Positions 26,295-35,602 of a DNA stretch of 64,000 nt are shown here, one piece after another; positions within the stretch are counted from its first letter, which is position 1, and every line of letters starts with the position of its first letter. The notes beneath the pieces were generated by a model that made no database searches, was not told the DNA's origin, and saw only the letters and a program-made list of their open reading frames with translations. The position numbers and the translations under genes are program-made. The stretch comes from Corynebacterium glyciniphilum AJ 3170. Its GTDB lineage: Bacteria; Actinomycetota; Actinomycetes; Mycobacteriales; Mycobacteriaceae. Location: the NCBI RefSeq assembly GCF_007673095.1, contig NZ_VDYZ01000010.1:1-64000 (forward strand), written 5' to 3'.

Positions 26295-26768
26295 ATGGGA
26301 AACAATGACAGTGCGCGCGAACTCAGCTCGTCGGTCACCATCGATGCGCCGGCGCGGGACGTCTGGTCGGTGATCACCGACTTCCGGAACCTCGCGGCGG
26401 CCAGCCCCGAACTCGTCACCATGGTGCCGATCCTGCCCGGCGGGCTCCGCGAGGGCCAGAACTACATCGGGATCAACCGGCGCAAATTGGTGGTGTGGCC
26501 GACCCGGAGCCGTATCCGTACCGTCTCTCCGGACCGGGAACTGTCCTGGGACACCGTGACCAGCGGGGCGCGGTGGGTGTACGAGCTCAAGGAAACCGAC
26601 GCCGGCACCGAACTCACCCTCCGCCGACCCGTACCAGGGACGCTGACCGGCGCCAGCAATCTTTTCGCCCGCTTCCTCCTCGGCGGAGCAGACAGCCACG
26701 CCGACGAACTTGAGCAGGGAATTCGTCAGACCCTGGATGTCCTCAAACAGCGGGCGGAGAAGAACTGA
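26295..26768 (+). CDS. SRPBCC (START-like) family protein
   Basis: The 157-residue protein has the polyketide cyclase/dehydrase fold signature: SSVTIDAPARDVWSVITDFRNLAAASPELV (about 11-40), a central beta-sheet region SRIRTVSPDRELSWDTV, WVYELKETDAGTELTLRRPV, and a C-terminal long helix ADELEQGIRQTLDVLKQRAE. It should bind a hydrophobic small ligand in a helix-grip pocket; no specific role is visible. AGGAGAG precedes the start. It ends three bases before the converging siderophore-reductase gene. Confidence 0.82.
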   Translation: MGNNDSARELSSSVTIDAPARDVWSVITDFRNLAAASPELVTMVPILPGGLREGQNYIGINRRKLVVWPTRSRIRTVSPDRELSWDTVTSGARWVYELKETDAGTELTLRRPVPGTLTGASNLFARFLLGGADSHADELEQGIRQTLDVLKQRAEKN

Positions 26769-26770
26769 CC

Positions 26771-27652
26771 TCAGATCTCGATGTCGAAGTCATCGGCCTC
26801 GCTGAAGGAACGCCCCTCTGCCTGGTAGCTGGCCGCAGCGCGCAGCCGTGCCAGATCCGCCTGGGTGCCGGTCCTGCCACGCCGCCAGTACCCGAACACC
26901 TGGACCTGTTCTTTCGGTAGACGCAGCGTACGCAGGCAGTGGTGACGCACGCCCCGGATGTCTTCGCGCTCACCGGCGGCCCAGAACACCGTCGAACCGT
27001 CCGAGGGCAGGGAGCCGACCCCGTCAGCGAGGGGAGTGGGCGAGGACCTGTCGGCGACGTGGAGCGTCGCGCCGGGAAAATCACCGGAATAGCGGTCGAC
27101 CGGGCCGGCGTCGGGAAGTGCCAGCGTGACGGTGTCGACCGGTACCGCTCTCGCGATCGCACTGGCGGCCGGATAGGCTGAACCGTCGGCCAGAAGATGT
27201 ATGCGCCGGTCGTCGGAACCTCTGGACGGGGCGGGATGGGGCCGGGGGCCGGCGAAGGGGACACGGTCGCCGGGGGCAAGATCGCGCAACCAGGACATCA
27301 TCGGGGAGTCCGAGCCGTGCACCACGATGTCGACGGCCACTGTGGACGAGCTCCGGTCGAACTCCGCGATGGTGTACACCCGCCGGCACATGTCGGGTTG
27401 GCCGGTGAGCGCACCGATCTCGTCGCCGGGGTCGGGGATGGCCAGCCGCACCGCGAGATTGGGGTGCTCCCAGGCGGTCGTGTCGGTGATACCGGCGACA
27501 TGACCGGTGACGCGGGCCAGCCACGGGTAGCGGCGGGACACTGAGGTGACGTCCAGGACCAGTTCGCTGAGGCCCTTCCGGTGCTCTCTGCTGTTGAGGA
27601 CGGACGTGACGTCGCGGGCGTCCTGCGTGGTGCGGTCTGCTGAGTGGTTCAT
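26771..27652 (-). CDS. Siderophore-interacting protein (FAD-dependent ferric-siderophore reductase)
   Basis: The 293-residue protein has an N-terminal flavin-binding barrel with RRVYTIAEFD (the RxYT FAD motif, residues about 88-97) and VHGSDSPMMSWLRDLAPGDRV. A C-terminal NAD(P)H-binding domain follows, with TVFWAAGEREDIRGVRHHC and VFGYWRRG. The ViuB/SIP family reduces Fe(III)-siderophore in the cytoplasm to release iron. It follows the siderophore-binding lipoprotein gene by 25 bases on the same strand, so binding and release are co-expressed. The permease and ATPase of the importer are not in this window. Confidence 0.9.
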   Translation of the reverse strand: MNHSADRTTQDARDVTSVLNSREHRKGLSELVLDVTSVSRRYPWLARVTGHVAGITDTTAWEHPNLAVRLAIPDPGDEIGALTGQPDMCRRVYTIAEFDRSSSTVAVDIVVHGSDSPMMSWLRDLAPGDRVPFAGPRPHPAPSRGSDDRRIHLLADGSAYPAASAIARAVPVDTVTLALPDAGPVDRYSGDFPGATLHVADRSSPTPLADGVGSLPSDGSTVFWAAGEREDIRGVRHHCLRTLRLPKEQVQVFGYWRRGRTGTQADLARLRAAASYQAEGRSFSEADDFDIEI

Positions 27653-27677
27653 GTGGTTGTCCTCCCGGAGCGCGGTG

Positions 27678-28673
27678 TCAGAGATTGGCGAAGTAGGGTT
27701 CGAGCTGGTCGAGGAGCCAGGGGATGCTCAGGGCCGTCGGTGCGCCCAGGGCGGTGGCGGCAGGGGAGTCCAGCTCGGCTGCGGTACCGTGTTCGACCGA
27801 CGGCAGTGACGACCAGCCGGCGATGCCGTCGGGGCTGTCTGCACGCACCCACAACGCCAGCAGGTCCATGTCGAGCAGACTGATGTTCTCGGCGGACACC
27901 GAGATACCGCGGTTGGTTTCGGCGCCGGAGATGTCGTCAGTGGACAGCGTCATCCCCAGGTCGGTGAAGAAGCGGTTCGCCGCGTCCTCCGGCGACGAGA
28001 TCACGCTGAAACTTCCCTCGGAGTAGGCGGCGTAGGCGAAGGTGGCACCATCCACCGCGGGATGGTCTTCGCCGACCTGGTGCATGAGGTCATCGACCCC
28101 GGCGATGACGTCCTCGGCACCGTCCTCGTCACCGAGGATGCTGCCTGCGGCGGTGGTGACCTCCCGCCAGTCATCGACCTTCCCGGTCCCGACCGTGGCC
28201 ACCGTCGGTGCGATAGCGGAGAGTGCGTCGAAGGTCTCCTGGTCGGGGACGTAACCGGCGAAGATGACGTCCGGATTCTTCGCGGCGATCTCCTCCACCC
28301 CGAAGGATGAGATGGCGTCGGCACCGCCACCAGAATTGGTGATGGATTCTCCGGCGGCCTCTGTGGACCAGGGCACGCCCGCGTCGAAGAGAGTGCTGAC
28401 GACCTCTGTCGCCACGGGATGCCCGAGGGAGGCGAAAGCATCCGACCACGCCTGGCTGAAGCTGATGGCCTGTTCGGGGTGAACCGGAACGTCGGTGCTT
28501 CCGTACGCGTGCTCGACAGGTACCGACGCCTCCGCAGGCTGCGACGCCTTGCTGGTGGCAGCCCCTTCAGACTCGCTGGTTTCGTTTGATCCGGCACACG
28601 ACGCCAGTCCCGTCGCACATGCGCACGCGACGACGACCGCGACGCAACGGCGTGGCCAACCCGGTGTTCTCAT
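27678..28673 (-). CDS. Iron-siderophore ABC transporter substrate-binding lipoprotein
   Basis: The 331-residue lipoprotein begins MRTPGWPRRCVAVVVACACATGLASC, with the lipid-acceptor Cys in LASCAGS. A FecB/FepB-type periplasmic-binding fold follows: PVHPEQAISFSQAWSDAFASLGHPV, FGVEEIAAKNPDVIFAGYVPDQETFDAL, TVGTGKVDDWREV. I start at 28673 because CAGGAGGAG lies just before it; the longer frame adds 30 non-signal residues. It captures ferric siderophore outside the membrane. A DtxR-like box overlaps the promoter region and a divergent AraC-type regulator starts 61 bases away. Confidence 0.9.
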   Translation of the reverse strand: MRTPGWPRRCVAVVVACACATGLASCAGSNETSESEGAATSKASQPAEASVPVEHAYGSTDVPVHPEQAISFSQAWSDAFASLGHPVATEVVSTLFDAGVPWSTEAAGESITNSGGGADAISSFGVEEIAAKNPDVIFAGYVPDQETFDALSAIAPTVATVGTGKVDDWREVTTAAGSILGDEDGAEDVIAGVDDLMHQVGEDHPAVDGATFAYAAYSEGSFSVISSPEDAANRFFTDLGMTLSTDDISGAETNRGISVSAENISLLDMDLLALWVRADSPDGIAGWSSLPSVEHGTAAELDSPAATALGAPTALSIPWLLDQLEPYFANL

Positions 28674-28685
28674 AATTCTCCTCCT

Positions 28686-28704
28686 GTAGCTAAGCCTTAC
28701 TTTC
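28686..28704 (-). promoter_or_regulatory. DtxR-like iron box before the siderophore-binding protein gene
   Basis: The 19-base stretch, read on the minus strand as GAAAGTAAGGCTTAGCTAC, matches 12 of 19 positions of the corynebacterial DtxR consensus, including the central GGCT. It lies 13-31 bases upstream of the start codon. A weaker similar word (11 of 19, around 28721-28739) overlaps the start of the divergent regulator. Iron-dependent repression is inferred. Confidence 0.5.
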
Positions 28705-28734
28705 CTCACGATGGACAAGTGTAGGGTCAGCCTC

Positions 28735-30159
28735 ATGGACCGGATTGACCGTATGGCGCACACTGTTGAACTGAGATTTCCAGTCTTCTACTGGACGGTC
28801 TCCGGTTCCGCGCAGGTCGTCACCAGAACCGGAGCTGGCGGCACAGATGGCGTCCGTAGGGTCGGGGCAGGCCGGGGGATCTGGGTCGACCAGGGGGTTG
28901 GCCTGAGGGTGGACCGCGCGCCAGGCGCGGGAGTCATCGGATTCCGGTGCAGGGACACCGACGTCCTGCCGTTTCGGGTGGGAGGTACCGTGTCCGGCGG
29001 AGTGGTGGGGGAACAGTGGAGGGACAGTCTCGTCGAAGAATTCGCATCGAGTCTCGGCTACCTGCGTGAGACCGGTCCGCCCGCGACAACACCGACGGGA
29101 ATCGCCCGACCGCCGTTACCGACCTCAGCCGGCGCACGTGCCGCGGCGAAACTCATCCTCGATGATCGGGCGTCGACGGGGACGGTGGCGTTCCTGGCGG
29201 ATGCCGTCCACCTCTCGCCGGCGACCCTGAACCGGCAGTTCCGGAGCGAGACGTCTCTGTCCGTCGGGCAGTGGAGGGCGAGGGCACGGATCGCGACAGC
29301 GACGGCGCTTCTGCGCGGCTCCGGGATGACGCTGGAGACCGCGGCGCACCGCGTCGGACTATCGTCGGCGTCGGCGCTCGCGCGGCTGTTCCGGGAAACG
29401 ATGGGGACAACCGCTGCACGCCTCCGGTCACCGGGGAACTCGGGACGCGCCGAGCTACCGGGGTCGGGTACCGGAAGTCAGAGGTCCACCTGGCCGCGGA
29501 CCAACAGGATGCACGTCCTGATCTGGGTCTACCGAGGTTCTGCGCAGGTGTCCGCCGGTGGCGGCACCCTGGAAATGGAGGAGGGTGACCTGGCTTGGCT
29601 TCCCGCGGGCATCCCGAATGTCGTGCACATGGGGAGTGACAGCCTGGTCCTACCGGTCGGGGCCCGGGTCGGTCGGGCACAACACAGCGGAGGCCCGGTC
29701 CGACTACGCGCAGAGGGCCTGAATGCAGACACTCTCCTCGGAGCGTCGGCACAGGAATACGATCCGCTCTTCGCCAGACAGACGGCACTGGTGGACGGGC
29801 TCTTCTACACCTACCTGGCCAGCGGGAGCGACGGAGACGTACAGGACTCCAGACTGATGACACGACTTCTGGAGACGTTTCGTCGGGACCCGTCCTCGGA
29901 CCGCACCGTGGAGGAGTGGGCGGAGCATCTCGGGTGTTCCCGGGCGGAGCTGACCGGTGCGCTCGCCGCGGACGGGGCCGGGGCCTTCCGTCAGTGGCGG
30001 ACCTCGATGAGGATGGGAATCGCCCGCCAGCTCATCTTTGCCGGAGTTCCGGTGACCAGGATCGCCCACCACCTCGGGTACTCCGACACCAGTTCCTTCA
30101 GCCACGTCTTCGCCCGACACCATGGGGTCCCCCCGAGCAGGTACCGGGGCTATGTGTGA
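28735..30159 (+). CDS. Tandem AraC-family regulator: two cupin sensors and two AraC DNA-binding domains
   Basis: The 474-residue protein is two AraC regulators in one chain. Unit 1 has a cupin-like sensor (about 10-75, with FYWTVSGSAQV) and an AraC HTH domain (about 135-231, LSPATLNRQFRSETSLSVGQW then AAHRVGLSSASALARLFRE). Unit 2 repeats the plan with a sensor (about 258-315, LIWVYRGSAQV then EEGDLAWLPAGIPNVVHMG) and a second HTH (about 377-474, GAFRQWRTSMRMGIARQL then HHLGYSDTSSFSHVFARHHGV). Start at 28735 is chosen because TAGGGT stands seven bases upstream; an in-frame ATG at 28711 is possible. Divergent from the siderophore genes and presumably their activator or repressor. Confidence 0.85.
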   Translation: MDRIDRMAHTVELRFPVFYWTVSGSAQVVTRTGAGGTDGVRRVGAGRGIWVDQGVGLRVDRAPGAGVIGFRCRDTDVLPFRVGGTVSGGVVGEQWRDSLVEEFASSLGYLRETGPPATTPTGIARPPLPTSAGARAAAKLILDDRASTGTVAFLADAVHLSPATLNRQFRSETSLSVGQWRARARIATATALLRGSGMTLETAAHRVGLSSASALARLFRETMGTTAARLRSPGNSGRAELPGSGTGSQRSTWPRTNRMHVLIWVYRGSAQVSAGGGTLEMEEGDLAWLPAGIPNVVHMGSDSLVLPVGARVGRAQHSGGPVRLRAEGLNADTLLGASAQEYDPLFARQTALVDGLFYTYLASGSDGDVQDSRLMTRLLETFRRDPSSDRTVEEWAEHLGCSRAELTGALAADGAGAFRQWRTSMRMGIARQLIFAGVPVTRIAHHLGYSDTSSFSHVFARHHGVPPSRYRGYV

Positions 30160-30254
30160 GACGGTCATGTCCGACCACGGGATGAGCCGCCCCACACGGT
30201 AGTTCAGTCCTGGGCACGATGACCCGGCGTCCGGAACCGGGGATAGTGACCACC

Positions 30255-31325
30255 ATGCACACCGCCTCAGTGATCTCGCTCGCCGTTCTGACGATCATCG
30301 CCGGGGTGACCGTCTGGCGGATACGGAGGCATCCGCGACGCCCGTCCAACGGGTTCTGGCTGCTCGCCACCGTCGGTGCACTCTGGTACGCGGTACTGGC
30401 ACTGACCTCAGCACTGATGCCGGTGCACGCCGTATCGGTGCCGGCACTGATCGGTACGGCACCGACGCTCATCCTTCCGGTCCTGGTGATCATCGCGGGG
30501 CTCTCCCTCATCGCCAACACCGGGGTCGTGGTACGCCGTGAGGGGGTCCGTCTGGCGACCCTGACTCCTGCGGTGATCGGGGTCGCCCTGCTGGGCACGG
30601 TGGGGCTTGCGGCGACGGCGCTCTATGTCGCGGCGGGTGACGTGACCGTCTTGTCCTGGTCCGCCCGTGCGGCGGTGAATGTCGCCGTGTTGGCCCTGAT
30701 CCCCGGTGTCATGCTGATCGTCGAACTGGTCGGCTACACCGTGTACGCCGTGGTCTACCGCTGGATCCCGCACCGGGGCGACGCAGATCTCGTGGATGTG
30801 ATCGTCGTCCTCGGCTGTGGACTCGTCGACGGCGCCGTGTCGCCGTTGCTGGCGGCACGGGTGGACAAGGCCATCGCCGAGTACACCTCCCGGGAGGACA
30901 CCGGAACACCTCCGCTGCTGGTCATGTCCGGTGGTCAGGGGGCGGACGAGATGCGTGCAGAGGCGGAGGCGATGGCGGAGTACGCACGGGGCCGAGGGAT
31001 CCCCGGCGACAGGATCCTCATGGAGACCCAGTCCACGAACACCGAGGAGAACCTGTTGTTCACCGAGGAGGTACTGGAGGACGCCGGGCTGGTTGACCCG
31101 GCTCTGCTCATCGTGACCAGCAACTTCCACGTACTGCGGTCGGTGTCGCTCTCACGCCAACTACGCCTGCGGGTCCGCGCACTGGGGTCGGCGACCCCGT
31201 CCTACTACCTGCCCTCGGCGTTCCTCCGGGAGTTCGCCGCACTGGTGGTGCACTACCGGTGGGCGAATGTCCTCGTCTGGCTCACCCTCACTGCGCTGTG
31301 GGCCGTTCCGCTGATCTTCATGTGA
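30255..31325 (+). CDS. YdcF/DUF218 family membrane protein
   Basis: The 356-residue protein has four to five membrane segments in its first 180 residues and a DUF218 domain. The domain begins DVIVVLGCGLVDGAVSPLLAARVDKAIAEY (about 182-211), continues LLVMSGGQGADE, EAEAMAEYARGRGIPGDRILMETQSTNTEENLLF and SNFHVLRSV, and ends with a final membrane helix. This matches the YdcF/ElyC/SanA group, linked in other bacteria to envelope synthesis. The ATG at 30255 is chosen because the protein then starts with the first membrane helix; the frame extends 12 codons further upstream. Confidence 0.85.
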   Translation: MHTASVISLAVLTIIAGVTVWRIRRHPRRPSNGFWLLATVGALWYAVLALTSALMPVHAVSVPALIGTAPTLILPVLVIIAGLSLIANTGVVVRREGVRLATLTPAVIGVALLGTVGLAATALYVAAGDVTVLSWSARAAVNVAVLALIPGVMLIVELVGYTVYAVVYRWIPHRGDADLVDVIVVLGCGLVDGAVSPLLAARVDKAIAEYTSREDTGTPPLLVMSGGQGADEMRAEAEAMAEYARGRGIPGDRILMETQSTNTEENLLFTEEVLEDAGLVDPALLIVTSNFHVLRSVSLSRQLRLRVRALGSATPSYYLPSAFLREFAALVVHYRWANVLVWLTLTALWAVPLIFM

Positions 31326-31382
31326 CCGTAGACTCGTGCCACACCGCCGGAACCCACGCCGACGTCACACACGGGAGCATTG

Positions 31383-32081
31383 ATGAGTACAGATTCCAGA
31401 TTCACCGTCGCCGCCATCCTCTTCGACATCGACGGCACCCTGGTGGATTCCACCGCGGCCGTGAACCGGGCCTGGCGCGCGTGGGCAGCCGAGCATGAGA
31501 TCGACGCCGACGAGGTCCTCGCCGTGTGCCACGGCCGGCGTTCCGCCGACACCATCGCGGACTTTCTCCCGGCTGACCAGGTGGCCGCCGAGGCGCAGAA
31601 GCTGGAGGAGAGGGAAGCCGGTGACGTCGACGGTGTCATCGCGCTGCCGGGTGCGGCAGACCTCCTCGCGTCTCTGCCCGTGAGCCTGTGGGCGGCAGTC
31701 ACCTCGGGTTCGCAGGCGCTGATGCGCGCACGGCTCGGCGCGGCGGGGCTCCCCGTCCCGGAGAACCTGATTGCCGCCGAGGACGTCGCCGAGGGAAAAC
31801 CGGACCCGCAGGGGTACCGGAAGGCGGCTGAGGCGCTGGGGGTGGATCCGGCGGACTGCCTGGTCATCGAGGACGCGCCGGCCGGACTGGGCGCCGGACG
31901 CGCTGCCGGGGGCCGGGTACTCGCCGTGGCGACGTCCCACCCGCGTGAGGAACTGGAGGCGCTCGGACGCGAGGCGGCGGCGGACGCCGTCCTCGATGAC
32001 CTCACTGACCTCGTGGTCGAGGTGCAGGACGGTCGGCTCGCCGTCACCGTCGCCGGTGGCGGGGAGAGGCACGTCTACTAG
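31383..32081 (+). CDS. HAD-superfamily sugar-phosphatase-like hydrolase
   Basis: The 232-residue HAD-IA protein shows motif I FDIDGTLVDST (nucleophile Asp and acid/base Asp, about 13-23), motif II AAVTSGSQAL, motif III lysine in EGKPDPQGY and motif IV VIEDAPAGLGAGRAAG. The cap-1 insertion starts after motif I. The pattern fits sugar-phosphate phosphatases related to beta-phosphoglucomutase. ATG at 31383, with GGGAG a few bases upstream. Its stop codon overlaps the probable -10 box of ilvD. Confidence 0.87.
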   Translation: MSTDSRFTVAAILFDIDGTLVDSTAAVNRAWRAWAAEHEIDADEVLAVCHGRRSADTIADFLPADQVAAEAQKLEEREAGDVDGVIALPGAADLLASLPVSLWAAVTSGSQALMRARLGAAGLPVPENLIAAEDVAEGKPDPQGYRKAAEALGVDPADCLVIEDAPAGLGAGRAAGGRVLAVATSHPREELEALGREAAADAVLDDLTDLVVEVQDGRLAVTVAGGGERHVY

Positions 32082-32090
32082 AGTTGGGAT

Positions 32091-33800
32091 ATGGAACACA
32101 CCACAGACTCAGTAGACATCAAACCCCGCTCCCGGGACGTGACCGACGGCCTGGAGAAGACCGCGGCCCGGGGTATGCTCCGGGCGGTCGGCATGGGCGA
32201 CGACGACTGGGACAAGCCTCAGATCGGCGTCGCCAGCTCCTGGAATGAGATCACCCCCTGCAACCTGACCCTGAAGAAGCTCGCCGGTTTCGCCAAGGAA
32301 GGCGTGCACGCGGCGGGCGGGTATCCGCTCGAGTTCGGCACGATCTCGGTGTCCGACGGCATCTCGATGGGGCATGAGGGCATGCACTACTCACTGGTGT
32401 CCCGTGAGGTCATCACGGACTCGGTGGAGACGGTCATGTCCGCCGAACGACTGGACGGGTCGATCGTGATGGCGGGCTGCGACAAGTCCATCCCCGGCAT
32501 GCTCATGGCTGCGGCGCGGCTGGACCTGTCCTCGGTCTTCCTCTACAACGGTTCGACGATGCCGGGTGAGGCCCGCCTGTCGGACGGGACGGAGAAGGAA
32601 GTCACCCTGATCGACGCCTTCGAGGCGGTCGGAGCCTGTCGGGCGGGCAAGATGTCGGAGGAGGACGTCGGAATCATCGAGCGCGCCGTCTGTCCCGGTG
32701 AGGGGGCGTGCGGGGGCATGTACACCGCGAACACCATGGCCTCGGCCGCCGAGGCGATGGGGATGAGCCTGCCCGGGTCCGCCGCGCCGCCGGCGATCCA
32801 CCGGAACCGTACCGAGTACGCACGACGGTCCGGGGAGGCCGTCGTCGGTCTGCTGCGTGAGGGCATCACCACCCGCGACATCATCACCCGTGAATCCCTG
32901 CTCAACGCCGTGGCGGTGGTCATGGCCCTCGGTGGTTCCACCAACGCCGTGCTGCACCTGATGGCCATCGCCCATGAGGCGGGTGTCGACCTGAAGCTGC
33001 AGGACTTCAACGACGTCGGCGACCGGGTGCCGCACTTCGGCGACCTCAAACCGTTCGGCCGGTACGTGATGAATGACGTCTTCAAGGTCGGCGGTATCCC
33101 GGTGGTCATGCGGGCGCTGCTGGACGCCGGACTCATCGACGGCAGCTGCCTGACCGTGACCGGCCGGACGGTCGCGGAGAACCTCGCCGAGATCAACCCA
33201 CCGGACCCGGACGGGAAGATCCTGCGCAGCATGGATGAGCCGTTGCACGCCACCGGCGGGCTGAGCATCCTCAAAGGCTCGTTGGCACCCGAAGGGGCGG
33301 TGGTGAAGACCGCCGGCTTCGACGCCGAGGTGTTCGAGGGCACGGCGCGGGTGTTCAACCAGGAACAGCCGGCGATGGACGCCGTTCTCAACGGTGAGTT
33401 GAAGAAGGGCGACGTGGTCGTGATCCGCTACGAGGGGCCCAAGGGGGGCCCGGGTATGCGGGAGATGCTGGCGATCACCGGTGCCATCAAGGGTGCCGGC
33501 ATCGGCAAGGACGTCCTGCTGATCACCGACGGCCGGTTCTCCGGAGGATCGACCGGCCTGGTGATCGGACACGTCGCCCCGGAGGCGGTGGACGGCGGCC
33601 CGATCGCCTTCGTCGAGGACGGAGACCCCATCCGGGTGGACATCCCGTCGCGCTCCATCGACCTCCTCGTCGACGAGAAGACGCTGGCGGAACGGGCCGA
33701 GGGGTGGACTCCGCCGCCGAACCCGCGGTTGCACGGGGTGCTCGGGAAGTTCGCCAAGCTGGTGCAGTCCGCGTCGGTGGGAGCGGTCACGAATATCTGA
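32091..33800 (+). CDS. ilvD: Dihydroxy-acid dehydratase
   Basis: The 569-residue enzyme dehydrates 2,3-dihydroxy-3-methyl acids to the 2-oxo acids for valine, isoleucine and leucine. Cluster-ligand and active-site segments are visible: [13 protein letters not shown] (Cys near 59), [19 protein letters not shown] (Cys near 127), [24 protein letters not shown] (Cys near 200), [27 protein letters not shown], and [16 protein letters not shown] with the catalytic Ser region RFSGGS. The Asn/Lys-rich IlvD pattern rather than Edd is clear from length and ends. TAGAGT six bases upstream suggests a leaderless transcript. Confidence 0.97.
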   Translation: MEHTTDSVDIKPRSRDVTDGLEKTAARGMLRAVGMGDDDWDKPQIGVASSWNEITPCNLTLKKLAGFAKEGVHAAGGYPLEFGTISVSDGISMGHEGMHYSLVSREVITDSVETVMSAERLDGSIVMAGCDKSIPGMLMAAARLDLSSVFLYNGSTMPGEARLSDGTEKEVTLIDAFEAVGACRAGKMSEEDVGIIERAVCPGEGACGGMYTANTMASAAEAMGMSLPGSAAPPAIHRNRTEYARRSGEAVVGLLREGITTRDIITRESLLNAVAVVMALGGSTNAVLHLMAIAHEAGVDLKLQDFNDVGDRVPHFGDLKPFGRYVMNDVFKVGGIPVVMRALLDAGLIDGSCLTVTGRTVAENLAEINPPDPDGKILRSMDEPLHATGGLSILKGSLAPEGAVVKTAGFDAEVFEGTARVFNQEQPAMDAVLNGELKKGDVVVIRYEGPKGGPGMREMLAITGAIKGAGIGKDVLLITDGRFSGGSTGLVIGHVAPEAVDGGPIAFVEDGDPIRVDIPSRSIDLLVDEKTLAERAEGWTPPPNPRLHGVLGKFAKLVQSASVGAVTNI

Positions 33801-33854
33801 GGAACTTCTGGGTTCCCGGCGCCCGTGTCCGTAGCGACGGCTAGGGTACTTCCC

Positions 33855-34589
33855 ATGTCGAATGAAATGTCTTGGGCGGCACGCGCCATCATCACCACCC
33901 CCGACGGCACGCGGCCCGCCCCGAGACAACGTCGACGGTCCTTCTACGACCTGGCGAAGAACCTGATCCTGTGGATCTTCTACCTGCAGAACATCCGGGT
34001 CGAGATCGTCGGGGCGGGCAACATCCCCCTCAGCGGCGGGGTGATCCTCGCCCCGAACCACCGCGCCTACTACGACGTCATTCCCGTCAGTGGGCCACTC
34101 CAGCTCCGCGGCGACCGTAAACCGCGGTACATGCTGAAGAAGGAGGCGTTCGCGAACCGGTGGATCACGAAGCTGTTCGTCGAGTTGGGCGGCATCGCCG
34201 TCGACCGCACCCCGGGGAAGGGGCGGGAGTCGTTCTCCGCGGCAGTGGACGCACTGCAGGACGGCGAGGTTGTCGCCGTCTTCCCCCAGGGGACGATCCG
34301 GCATGACCGGGAGATCGGTGAGATGAAATCGGGCGCGGTGCGCATGGCCGCACAGTCGGGGGCGGTGATCGTGCCGGTCGGGTGTTCCGGGACGCAGAAG
34401 CTCTGGACCCGCGGGGAGCGGCCCCGGCTGGGCGGGCGTCGGGTGACGGTGCATGTCGTGGTCGGCGAGCCCTTCACCGTGGACGGCGACGATCTGGATG
34501 CGGGGACCTCAGAATTACGGGCCCGTCTGCAGTCCGCCAAGGACCTGGCCGACGAGGCGGCCGAGAGGCGCGCCTACTCCGGAAGGTAG
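33855..34589 (+). CDS. 1-acyl-sn-glycerol-3-phosphate acyltransferase (PlsC family)
   Basis: The 244-residue protein has an amphipathic or membrane-associated N-terminal stretch (YDLAKNLILWIFYLQNIRVE) and the acyltransferase motifs APNHRAYYD (H-x4-D, about 68-76), KKEAFANRW, GGIAVDR, and FPQGTIRHD in place of the usual EGTR. It transfers acyl chains onto lysophosphatidate or a related acceptor at the inner membrane face. TAGGGT lies seven bases before the ATG at 33855, so the transcript is probably leaderless and the frame to 33825 is ignored. The last 16 bases overlap the converging binding-protein gene. Confidence 0.88.
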   Translation: MSNEMSWAARAIITTPDGTRPAPRQRRRSFYDLAKNLILWIFYLQNIRVEIVGAGNIPLSGGVILAPNHRAYYDVIPVSGPLQLRGDRKPRYMLKKEAFANRWITKLFVELGGIAVDRTPGKGRESFSAAVDALQDGEVVAVFPQGTIRHDREIGEMKSGAVRMAAQSGAVIVPVGCSGTQKLWTRGERPRLGGRRVTVHVVVGEPFTVDGDDLDAGTSELRARLQSAKDLADEAAERRAYSGR

Positions 34590-35602
34590 TCGTTGGTGGT
34601 GGCGTCGGCACCGTTGATCAGGGCATTGCTTCCCGTCGCCGCATCGAGCAGCCCGTTGTCGCGCATCCAGTCGGCGTAGTCCGTCCACGCCTGCGGGTTC
34701 TGAACACCGAAGGTGGTGTCGCCGTCGCTGTTGCCCTTCTTCAGTATCCCGATGGTCGCCTCGACCATCTCTGCCAGCAGGTCGGGGTCGTAGGCGCCCT
34801 CGGTCTCCGGGGTGAGCGCCTCGACGGCCAGGGACGCATCCCGCATCGCGGCGTCGTGTCCCTCGGTGGTGCCGGCGAGGAAGTTGCGGACCCGTTCGGC
34901 GTAGGCGTCGTCGTCGGCGAGCCGGGTGGGGTTGGCGATGATCACCAGTTCGGCGGACGACGGCACCCCCATCTCGGCGGCGGTCAGCGTGGTGATGTCG
35001 GTGCGTTGTGAGAGCTCGACGCCTTCGATGTTGGGGTAGGCGCCGAAGATGGCGTCCACCTGGTCGCTGAGCAGTGCCTGGTTGAGATTCTGCTGGACGT
35101 TGGGCATGGTGATCGACTCCGGGTCGATCCCCGCCTTGTCCGCGATGTAGTTCAGGGTGACCTGCTGCGACGGCAGGCCTGAGACGGCAACGGACTTTCC
35201 GGCGAGGTCCGCGGGTGCGGTGATCCCGGAGCTGGTCTTGGTGATCAGCGAGTTCAGCGGTGTGGGGATCAGCGCCCCGACATTGACCACATCCAGCCCC
35301 TCGGCCCGGGCGAGGATGGTGTCGGTCTCGTAGCTGACCGCCAGGTCCGCCCGCCCCAGCGAGACGTCTTTCGCGGCGTCGGCGGTGTTTCCGGGCAGCA
35401 GGAACTCCACGTCCAGACCGCGGTCGTCATAGGCGCCGGTGTGTTCGGCGGTGTAGAGGGCCAGATGGTCGGGGTTCGGGTTCCAGTCCAGCAGGACGCG
35501 GGTGGGGGTGGTGTCGCCGTCTTCTGCGCCGCCGCAGGCGGCGAGCGAGAAGGTGGTGGCGGCGGTCAGCAACACAGCGACAGAGCGGGTCAGGAGTTTC
35601 AT
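34574..35602 (-). CDS. thiY: Thiamine-precursor ABC transporter substrate-binding lipoprotein (NMT1/THI5-like)
   Basis: The 342-residue lipoprotein has signal and lipobox FSLAAC and an NMT1/THI5-type fold: VLLDWNPNPDHLALYTAEHTGAYDDRGLDVEFL (LDW-x-PN motif), GRADLAVSYETDTILARAEGLDVVNVGALI, ADLAGKSVAVSGLPSQQ and NAFGA-like DAIFGAYPNIEG. ThiY-type proteins bind pyrimidine (HMP or formylamino-pyrimidine) precursors of thiamine. The ATG at 35602 has AAAGG upstream and overlaps the permease stop by four bases. The upstream TPP riboswitch strongly supports the thiamine assignment; the exact ligand remains open. Confidence 0.86.
   Translation of the reverse strand: MKLLTRSVAVLLTAATTFSLAACGGAEDGDTTPTRVLLDWNPNPDHLALYTAEHTGAYDDRGLDVEFLLPGNTADAAKDVSLGRADLAVSYETDTILARAEGLDVVNVGALIPTPLNSLITKTSSGITAPADLAGKSVAVSGLPSQQVTLNYIADKAGIDPESITMPNVQQNLNQALLSDQVDAIFGAYPNIEGVELSQRTDITTLTAAEMGVPSSAELVIIANPTRLADDDAYAERVRNFLAGTTEGHDAAMRDASLAVEALTPETEGAYDPDLLAEMVEATIGILKKGNSDGDTTFGVQNPQAWTDYADWMRDNGLLDAATGSNALINGADATTNDYLPE

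Noticed and set aside
32391..34454. Long minus-strand frame of 687 codons
   Set aside because: It is antisense to ilvD and the acyltransferase gene, both of which match known families over their full length. GC-rich codon bias leaves long open antisense frames.
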